A stretch of 64,000 nucleotides of DNA, taken from positions 61,677 to 125,676 of the forward strand of contig NZ_FOFR01000025.1 in the NCBI RefSeq assembly GCF_900110955.1, in the 5' to 3' direction. The position numbers and the translations under genes were made by a program. The stretch comes from Lentzea xinjiangensis (GTDB lineage: Bacteria > Actinomycetota > Actinomycetes > Mycobacteriales > Pseudonocardiaceae). Each line of letters starts with the position of its first letter. The stretch's first letter is position 1. The notes beneath the pieces were generated by a model, which searched no databases, had not been told where the DNA came from, and saw only the letters and a program-made list of their open reading frames with translations. Shown here in pieces: positions 58,232 to 64,000 of this stretch.

Positions 58232-59056
58232 CTAGTCGCGCTTCAACGACAGGTAGGCCGGTCGCAGCAGGTCGACGAGGTTCGAGCGGCCCACGCTGAT
58301 GGGCACGGCGTCGAGCTGGTCGAGCACCGCGTCCGCGCGCACCTCGGCGGTCGGGTCGCCGAGGGTGAGGCTCGTCGCGGTCTGCTTCTGCCAGAAGGTG
58401 TCCAGGCACCGGATGAGCGGCGGCGCCTCCTCCCTGGCCACGGCGGCACGGGTGGTGCCGCGCAGCGTGCGGAGGCGTTCGAGCAGGTCCTCGCGGCTTC
58501 GGCCGCGCCAGGCGAGGATCTCGAACGGGTCGTTGTCGAACGACTCGGCCAGCAGGTAGCAGGCCGCGGCCAGGTGCTTGCACGGGACTTCCCAGTCCGG
58601 GCAGGTGCAGTCCATCGTCAGCTCGCGCTGCGTGGCCGGGAAGAGCTGGAGGCCGAGGGAGGCGAACAGGGTCTCGATGTCGCTCGGCATCTCGCCGGCC
58701 AGCAGCTTGGCCGCGTACAGGGCCTTGCCGGCCAGGGCGTGTTCGATGCGCTGCCACTCCGGGGTGGTGAACGCCTTGATCGCGATGCGCACCTTGTAGG
58801 GGGTGGGGCGCGAGCCCTGCACCAGGGCGATGACCATGCTGGTGGACAGCGAGAGCGAGAGCACCTGGCCCTGGCGGGCGTAGGTGCGGCCGCGGGTCAG
58901 GCGGCCGCCCATGCCGAACGACTCGAGCACCTCGATGAAGCGGCGCGACCACCAGGTGGCGCCGATGTCGCCGCGCTTGCTCTTGGCCTTGAGGCCGTTG
59001 TCGACCTTGATGGTCTTGCCGTAGCGGGGCCGTTCGCCGGACCAGTGCTCACTCAC
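58232..59056 (-). CDS. SWIM zinc-finger protein
   Basis: 274 aa. The SWIM motif CxCx(n)CxH is at residues ~146-155: CTCPDWEVPCKHLAAACYLL. The rest is helical. SWIM proteins of this type are encoded next to SNF2 helicases throughout actinobacteria and are thought to work with them; the biochemical role is unknown. The GTG start overlaps the SNF2 stop by 8 bp (GTGAGTGA), so the two proteins are translated together. Confidence 0.85.
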   Translation of the reverse strand: MSEHWSGERPRYGKTIKVDNGLKAKSKRGDIGATWWSRRFIEVLESFGMGGRLTRGRTYARQGQVLSLSLSTSMVIALVQGSRPTPYKVRIAIKAFTTPEWQRIEHALAGKALYAAKLLAGEMPSDIETLFASLGLQLFPATQRELTMDCTCPDWEVPCKHLAAACYLLAESFDNDPFEILAWRGRSREDLLERLRTLRGTTRAAVAREEAPPLIRCLDTFWQKQTATSLTLGDPTAEVRADAVLDQLDAVPISVGRSNLVDLLRPAYLSLKRD

Positions 59057-62027
59057 CGACGGCCTCCCCCGACAGCGTCAGCAGGTCGCGCAGCTGGGCG
59101 GTGGACAGGTCGGTGAGCCAGTTCTCGCCCGCGCCCACCACGAGCTGGGCCAGTGCGCGCTTCTCCTCGATCATCGTGTCGATGCGTTCTTCGAGGGTGC
59201 CGATGCAGACGAACTTGCGCACCTGCACGTTGCGGCGCTGGCCGATGCGGAACGCGCGGTCGGTCGCCTGGTCCTCGACGGCGGGGTTCCACCAGCGGTC
59301 CAGGTGGATCACGTGGTTCGCGGCGGTGAGGTTGAGACCGGTGCCGCCCGCCTTGAGGGACAGCAGGAAGAGCGACGGGCCCTTGCTGTCCTGGAACCGT
59401 TCGACCATGCGGTCGCGGGTGGCCTTGTTCGTGCCGCCGTGCAGGAACACCACCTCGGTGTCGAAGCGGGCGGCCAGGTAGGGCACGAGCATGCTGCCGA
59501 ACTCGGTGAACTGCGTGAAGCACAACGCCTTGTCGCCCTCGGCGAGCACTTCCTCCAGCACCTCCTCCAGGCGGGCGAGCTTGCCGGAGCGGCCGGCGAC
59601 GCGGGAGCCGTCGCCGAGGAAGTGCGCCGGGTGGTTGCAGACCTGCTTGAGCTTGGACATGGTCGCGAGCACCAGTCCCTTGCGGCCGATGCCCTCGGCT
59701 TCCTCGATCTTCTCCAGCATGTCGTTCACGACGGCCTGGTAGAGCGAGGCCTGCTCGGTGGTGAGGTTGCAGAGCTGGCGCATCTCGACCTTGTCCGGCA
59801 GGTCGTCGATGATGCGCGGGTCGGTCTTCACGCGGCGCAGCACGAACGGGTTGGTGATCTTGCGCAGGCGGGCGGCGGCGTCCTGGTCGTTGTGGCGCTC
59901 CACCGGGACGGCGAACCGGGCGCGGAACGTGTTGATCGTGCCGAGGACGCCGGGGTTGGCGAAGTCCATGATCGACCACAGCTCGGCCAGGCGGTTCTCG
60001 ACGGGCGTGCCGGTCAGCGCGACGCGGTGGCGTGCCTTGAGCCCGCGCACGGCCTGGGACTGGCGGGTCGCGCTGTTCTTGATGTTCTGCGCCTCGTCGA
60101 GCACGACGCGGTCCCAGGTGAGGTCGCCCAGGGCCTCGGCGTCGCGGGCGGCGAGCGCGTAGGTGGTGAGCACGAGGTCGTGGCTCTCGACGGCCTCGCG
60201 CAACGCGTCGCCGTCCAGCCGGTCCGCGCCGTGGTGCACGTGCACCGAGAGGTCCGGGGTGAACCGGGCCGCTTCGCGCTGCCAGTTGCCGACCACCGAC
60301 ATCGGGCAGATCAGCAACGTCGGAGGTCGCTTGCCGTGAGCGCGGTTGAGCGCTTCGAGGGCCAGCAGCTGCACGGTCTTGCCCAGGCCCATGTCGTCCG
60401 CCAGGCAGGCGCCCAGGCCGATCTTGTCGAGGAACGCGAGCCAGGCCAGGCCGCGCTGCTGGTACGGGCGCAGCCGGGCGCCGAAGCCCTCCGGCGGCTC
60501 GACCGGCTCGAGCTGCTCGTCCGCCTTGCCCGACAACAGGTCGCCGAGCCAGCCGTCCGCCTCGACCGAGGTGAGCGGCAGCGGCAGGCTCTCGTCCTCC
60601 TCGGTCAGTCCACTGTGGAGCATCACCTCGGCGGCGGTCATCTGCCCGCCGCCGCGCCGGAGGAACGCGAGCCCGGCGGCGAGCCGCTTCTGGTCGACCT
60701 GCACCCACTGGCCGCGCACCTTCACCAGCGGCACCTTGGCCCTGGCCAGCTCGGCGAGCTCGGCGTCGGTGAGCGTGTCCTCGCCGAGGGCGAGCTCCCA
60801 CTTGTAGTCCACGATGGACTTCAGACCGATCTCGCTCTCCTTGGCGACGGTTCCGGCCGTGCCGCGGCTCTTCGTGGCGAGCTTCAGGCCGAGCCTCGTC
60901 CGCTGCTGCCACCACGACGGCAGCAGCACGCCGAACCCGGCCTGCGCCAGCACGGGCGCCGCCGACAGGAACCGGAAGGCGCCCTCCACCCCGACCTCCA
61001 GCTCGGCCGGGTGGGGTCCGCGCAACGCCTCGTCGAGGTCGGGGTGCAGCTTGCTCGCGCGTCCGAGATCGGCCAGCAGGTGTTCCTGCGGCGCCGGGAT
61101 CCAGCGCCGCAGCACGCCGTCGTCCGCGAACCACACCTGGTGCGCGGGCACCAGGACACTCGGTTCGTCGACGGCCTGCAGCAGGAACTCCACCGCCCAC
61201 TCGTCCGCGTCGCGCTGCTCCGGCGAGCGCAGCCGGAAGCACGTGCGCACCGGGCTTTCGTTGCCCGCGCTGTCCCGCCACCGGTCGAGTCGCTCGCGCA
61301 GCTCGTAGAGCTCGACCGGGTCCGCGTCGAACGCGGGCTCACCGGTGAGCGCGGCGAGCCACGACTCCGCCGTCGTCGCGCGGCCGCGGCGCTTCGGCGC
61401 GAGGTCCACGCCGTTCAGCCGGTCCCGCACCTGTTCGTCGACCGCGGCCGTGAGGGCCGCGCGCACCAGTTCGGCCGGGTCGCTGACGACCTCCTCGCAC
61501 CGGCAGGCGGGCGGCATGGCGGCCTGCAGCGCCGCGAACCGCGCCGAGTCCGTGCCCGAGAGCACCGGCGCCCACCGCGCGACGGCCCGGTCCGGCGCGA
61601 CCGACGGCAGCACGCGGCCGCGGTCGACGAGGTCGGCGGCGAACCCCGCCACGTCGAACACGAACCTGGCCGAGTCGCTCAGCCGCACCTCCGCGGCGAG
61701 CTCCGGTTTCGTGCCGGTCAACCGGACCGTGGGCACCCCCCACTGCCGCAGCTGCACCTTGCCGCGCTGCGCCCGTCCCGCCGCCAGCGGGTCGCGCACC
61801 AGCTCCGGCGAGGCCATCGGTCCCGACGAGTACGACGGCAGCAGCAGCGTCCGCGGGGTCGTTTTGAGGGTTTCCTGCCCGAGTGCGCCGGCCAGCGACT
61901 CGGCTGTCGCCGCGAACGGGTGGGGCGCGTCCCGCCTGGTGCTCTCACTGCGCGCGGGCAGCCCGGAGTCCTCGGCCCACAGCGCAAGAACGCCGTCGGT
62001 CGTGCACAGGCCATGCAGTACGAGCAC
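59049..62027 (-). CDS. SNF2-family DEAD/DEAH helicase (HepA-like)
   Basis: 992 aa. C-terminal SNF2 ATPase: motif I DDMGLGKTVQLLALEALN (~residue 570), motif II VVLDEAQNIKNSATRQSQAV (~660), ALTGTPVENRL motif III (~690), and in the second RecA domain LSLKAGGTGLNLTAANHVIH (~890) and the motif VI block VEDQATDRAFRIGQRRNVQV (~925). The N-terminal ~450 residues are less conserved. These ATPases remodel or translocate on DNA-protein complexes. The GTG start at 62027 is 45 bp from the divergent lyase gene. It forms an overlapping pair with the SWIM protein. Confidence 0.92.
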   Translation of the reverse strand: MLVLHGLCTTDGVLALWAEDSGLPARSESTRRDAPHPFAATAESLAGALGQETLKTTPRTLLLPSYSSGPMASPELVRDPLAAGRAQRGKVQLRQWGVPTVRLTGTKPELAAEVRLSDSARFVFDVAGFAADLVDRGRVLPSVAPDRAVARWAPVLSGTDSARFAALQAAMPPACRCEEVVSDPAELVRAALTAAVDEQVRDRLNGVDLAPKRRGRATTAESWLAALTGEPAFDADPVELYELRERLDRWRDSAGNESPVRTCFRLRSPEQRDADEWAVEFLLQAVDEPSVLVPAHQVWFADDGVLRRWIPAPQEHLLADLGRASKLHPDLDEALRGPHPAELEVGVEGAFRFLSAAPVLAQAGFGVLLPSWWQQRTRLGLKLATKSRGTAGTVAKESEIGLKSIVDYKWELALGEDTLTDAELAELARAKVPLVKVRGQWVQVDQKRLAAGLAFLRRGGGQMTAAEVMLHSGLTEEDESLPLPLTSVEADGWLGDLLSGKADEQLEPVEPPEGFGARLRPYQQRGLAWLAFLDKIGLGACLADDMGLGKTVQLLALEALNRAHGKRPPTLLICPMSVVGNWQREAARFTPDLSVHVHHGADRLDGDALREAVESHDLVLTTYALAARDAEALGDLTWDRVVLDEAQNIKNSATRQSQAVRGLKARHRVALTGTPVENRLAELWSIMDFANPGVLGTINTFRARFAVPVERHNDQDAAARLRKITNPFVLRRVKTDPRIIDDLPDKVEMRQLCNLTTEQASLYQAVVNDMLEKIEEAEGIGRKGLVLATMSKLKQVCNHPAHFLGDGSRVAGRSGKLARLEEVLEEVLAEGDKALCFTQFTEFGSMLVPYLAARFDTEVVFLHGGTNKATRDRMVERFQDSKGPSLFLLSLKAGGTGLNLTAANHVIHLDRWWNPAVEDQATDRAFRIGQRRNVQVRKFVCIGTLEERIDTMIEEKRALAQLVVGAGENWLTDLSTAQLRDLLTLSGEAVGE

Positions 62028-62072
62028 CCCTGAACCCTATGTGCTCGAACCCCGTGTGCTCACATTGGCGCC

Positions 62073-63539
62073 ATGGTCGAAGACTCCCCTGTCGTGCTGG
62101 ACGGTCAGTCCCTCGGCGCCGACGACGTGGTGCGTGTCGCGAGGTATCACGCCCCGGTGGCACTGCACGCCGACGGACTCGCCCGCCTCGACGCGTCGTG
62201 GCGCGCCAGCCAGCGACTCGTGGTGCGACGACAGGTCTACGGCCGCACCACCGGCGTCGGCGCGAACCGCGACCAGATCGTCAGCACGGAGGGCTGGGCC
62301 GAGCACGGCCTGCGCCTGCTGCGCAGCCACGCGGGCGGCCTGGGCGGCATGCTCCCCGAGGAACAGGTGCGCGCCATGATGGTCGTGCGCCTGAACCAGC
62401 TCCTCGCGGGTGGTGCCGGCGTGCGCGGGGCCGTGGCCGACGCGCTGCTCGACGCCCTGAACAGGGGCTGCTACCCCGGCGTCCACGAGTACGGCGCCAT
62501 CGGCACCGGCGACCTGACCGCACTGGCCGAAACCGGCCTGACGCTGCTGGGCGAGCGCTTCTGGCTCGGCTCCACGCAGACGCCAGGGCCGATCGAGCTC
62601 GACTCGGGCGACGCGCTGGCGTTGATCAGCAGCAACGCCCTCACCATCGGCATCGCGGGCCTCGCCTGGCAGGACGCCCACCAGTTGCTGAAGGCCACCC
62701 ACGTGGTCGCGGCCCTGTCCTTCCTCGCCGTCGACGGAGCCGTGGAGGCCTACGACGAACGCGTCCACCTGGGCCGCCCCCACCCCGGCCAGGTGGCGGT
62801 CGCCGCCGAGATGCGCCGCCTGCTGGCCGAACCGGCCCGCCCGCCGGCCCGCATCCAGGACCCGTTCGGCTACCGCTGCTTCCCGCAGGTCCACGGCCCG
62901 GCCGTGGACGCGGCCACCGACCTGGCCCGCGTCCTCGACGTCGAGTTCAACGCCGCCGCCGAGAACCCGCTGATCGTCGCCGACCACTTCGGCCAGGAGG
63001 ACGACGCCGCCTACCACCACGGCGCCTTCCACAGCGCGTACCTCGGCCAGGCGCTGGACCGCCTGCGACTGTCGATGCTGCACACCGGTCACCTGTCGAC
63101 GGCCCGCCTCGCCACGCTGGTGGAGCCGAACTTCACGGGCCTGCGCCCGTTCCTGGCAGAGGGCGTGCGCGGCAGCTCTGGCGTGATGATCCTCGAGTAC
63201 AGCGCCAACTCGGCGCTGGCCGAGGTCCGCAGCCTCGCCGAACCCGCGAGCATCGGCAACGCCGTGGTGTCGCGCGGCCAGGAGGAGAACTCGAGCTTCG
63301 CCTTCCAGTCCGCGTCGCAGGCGCTGCGGTCGTTGAGCGCGTTCCGGCTCGTGCTGGCGTGTGAGGTGGTGGCGGCCGTTCGCGCTCTGCGGTTGCGGGG
63401 GATCGTGCCGGAGACGCCCGCGCTGCGCGCCGCCTTCGAGGCCGCCGAGTCGAAGCTCAACCCGGACATGGCGGATCGGCAGCTCAGCCCGGACGTGGAG
63501 GTGGCTTCGGGGTTGCTCGACGACTTCGCGGCCTGCTGA
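62073..63539 (+). CDS. aromatic amino acid ammonia-lyase family (HAL/PAL/TAL) with a non-canonical MIO site
   Basis: 488 aa. The family framework is clear: RQVYGRTTGVGANRDQIVST (loop with catalytic Tyr), ARIQDPFGYRCFPQVHGPAV (normally QDxYSxRCxPQVHG), EFNAAAENPLIVADHFGQED (NPL helix) and RGQEENSSFAFQSASQALRS (final Glu region). The MIO segment, normally GSVGASGDLAPLAH, reads GAIGTGDLTALAE: it is one residue shorter and the Ala-Ser-Gly triad is replaced by Thr-Gly. The enzyme may have a modified or no MIO electrophile and is therefore not safely called a histidine lyase. No hut genes are nearby. Confidence 0.8.
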   Translation: MVEDSPVVLDGQSLGADDVVRVARYHAPVALHADGLARLDASWRASQRLVVRRQVYGRTTGVGANRDQIVSTEGWAEHGLRLLRSHAGGLGGMLPEEQVRAMMVVRLNQLLAGGAGVRGAVADALLDALNRGCYPGVHEYGAIGTGDLTALAETGLTLLGERFWLGSTQTPGPIELDSGDALALISSNALTIGIAGLAWQDAHQLLKATHVVAALSFLAVDGAVEAYDERVHLGRPHPGQVAVAAEMRRLLAEPARPPARIQDPFGYRCFPQVHGPAVDAATDLARVLDVEFNAAAENPLIVADHFGQEDDAAYHHGAFHSAYLGQALDRLRLSMLHTGHLSTARLATLVEPNFTGLRPFLAEGVRGSSGVMILEYSANSALAEVRSLAEPASIGNAVVSRGQEENSSFAFQSASQALRSLSAFRLVLACEVVAAVRALRLRGIVPETPALRAAFEAAESKLNPDMADRQLSPDVEVASGLLDDFAAC

Positions 63540-63956
63540 GGGGCGGGGTGTTGGAGGGGTGGGGTGAGTGGTTGGAGGGGTGAGAGCCGGAGGGGTCGGC
63601 GGGACTGAGAGGTCGGCGGGCGAGTCGTGGTGTGCGGCTGTCATGGGGAGCGCCGGGCGGGGGCGGTAGATCGGGGCGGCCCGGGAAGCCATGCGATGTG
63701 GGCAGACAGGACCGGCGGCGGGCGGAGCAGTGGCGCACGGAGTCGGCGGCGGCTGGAGTCGGCGATGGCTGGAGTCGGCGATGGCTGGAGTCGGCGATGG
63801 CTGGAGTCGGCGATGGCTGGAGTCGGCGATGGCTGGAGTCGGCGATGGCTGGACTCGGCGATGGCTGGAGTCGGCACGGCATGGGGAGACGTGCAGGGCA
63901 GCCGACGTACAGGACAGCCGATGCGCGGGGCAGCCGACGTACAGGCGGGCTGCGAG
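63540..63956. other. 417-bp repeat- and G-rich region without genes
   Basis: Between the lyase gene and the partial minus-strand gene at the edge. The first ~100 bp are very G-rich on the plus strand (runs of GGGG at short intervals), able to form G-quadruplexes. The rest carries a 16-bp minisatellite and a 17-bp direct repeat GGCAGCCGACGTACAGG at 63898-63914 and 63931-63947. Frames on the minus strand through the minisatellite are an artefact of its three-fold period. Confidence 0.55.
63754..63881 (+). repeat. 16-bp minisatellite, eight units
   Basis: Units TGGAGTCGGCGATGGC start at 63754, 63770, 63786, 63802, 63818, 63834, 63850 and 63866. Most are identical; the seventh is TGGACTCGGCGATGGC and the last is TGGAGTCGGCACGGCA. 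It is an intergenic tandem repeat and may vary in copy number between strains. Confidence 0.95.
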
Positions 63957-64000
63957 TCAGGCCTCGGAGCCGAGGGTGTCCAGAAGGCGGGCGGCTTGGG
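63957..64000 (-). CDS. C-terminus of an unidentified protein
   Basis: Reading the minus strand from the edge, the frame ends QAARLLDTLGSEA followed by TGA at 63957-63959. Only about 13 codons are visible, so neither family nor length can be judged. The helical end could belong to many proteins. The gene runs out of the right edge. Confidence 0.45.
   Translation of the reverse strand, partial: QAARLLDTLGSEA

Noticed and set aside
63541..63882. Minus-strand proteins with 16-residue PSPTPAIADSS-type repeats
   Set aside because: They are translations of the 16-bp minisatellite, whose period makes all frames open; there is no ribosome-binding site or domain.

Overview
The window is very GC-rich, uses many GTG/TTG starts, and its genes show the strong G/C third-position bias of an actinomycete. 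The gene content (Orn, FolP2, Rox-type rifampicin monooxygenase, GAF-ANTAR proteins, DrrAB-like exporter, L,D-transpeptidase, P450s, secreted GH62 arabinofuranosidase) suggests a soil filamentous actinobacterium, probably Pseudonocardiaceae (Lentzea/Saccharothrix-like). The family assignment is inference; the phylum is secure. I see no insertion sequence, CRISPR array, prophage or replication origin.

Layout. 1-7.2 kb: the start of an alpha-hydroxy-acid oxidase, a fused SecDF with a TPR membrane protein, a Rox-like rifampicin monooxygenase preceded by a rifamycin-associated element, and azoreductase/NUDIX genes divergent from a MarR regulator. 7.2-16 kb: acyl-CoA synthetase, two regulators that join an HTH to a TPR-like array (one 20 bp from a tiny exported peptide gene), two coupled bacterial-PH proteins, a GlxA regulator and an MFS permease. 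16-22 kb: HerA-like ATPase, oligoribonuclease, tRNA-His, an ABC-F ATPase and an L,D-transpeptidase. 21.5-25.5 kb: two identical tRNA-Lys(CTT) genes with duplicated promoter and terminator, flanking small unknown genes and an M20 amidohydrolase; then an Imm31-like protein and a DHFR-family protein. 25.5-32.4 kb: GH62 enzyme, three GAF-ANTAR proteins plus a small partner, a desaturase and an SDR. 32.4-38.7 kb: a minus-strand operon RHH repressor - DUF4097 - DrrA - DrrB - P450 whose promoter is a helically phased array of TGGCNC boxes, preceded by a PARG-type macrodomain protein. 38.8-43.6 kb: ion and NCS1 transporters and an orphan sensor kinase.

43.7-50.0 kb holds the main defence-like locus: three overlapping genes encoding the JetA (DUF2397), JetB (DUF2398) and JetC (TIGR02680 SMC-like) subunits of a type III Wadjet/condensin-like system. 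The nuclease subunit JetD (DUF2399/TIGR02679) is absent. Where it usually sits, the jetC stop codon shares its bases with that of a convergent 170-aa gene.

50.5-64 kb: large LuxR/AAA regulator divergent from a short P450, the folP2 operon, a DUF2786 protein, a GlsB/YeaQ-like gene remnant, a SWIM/SNF2 pair, a histidine-ammonia-lyase homologue with a non-canonical MIO site, and a 16-bp minisatellite near the right edge.
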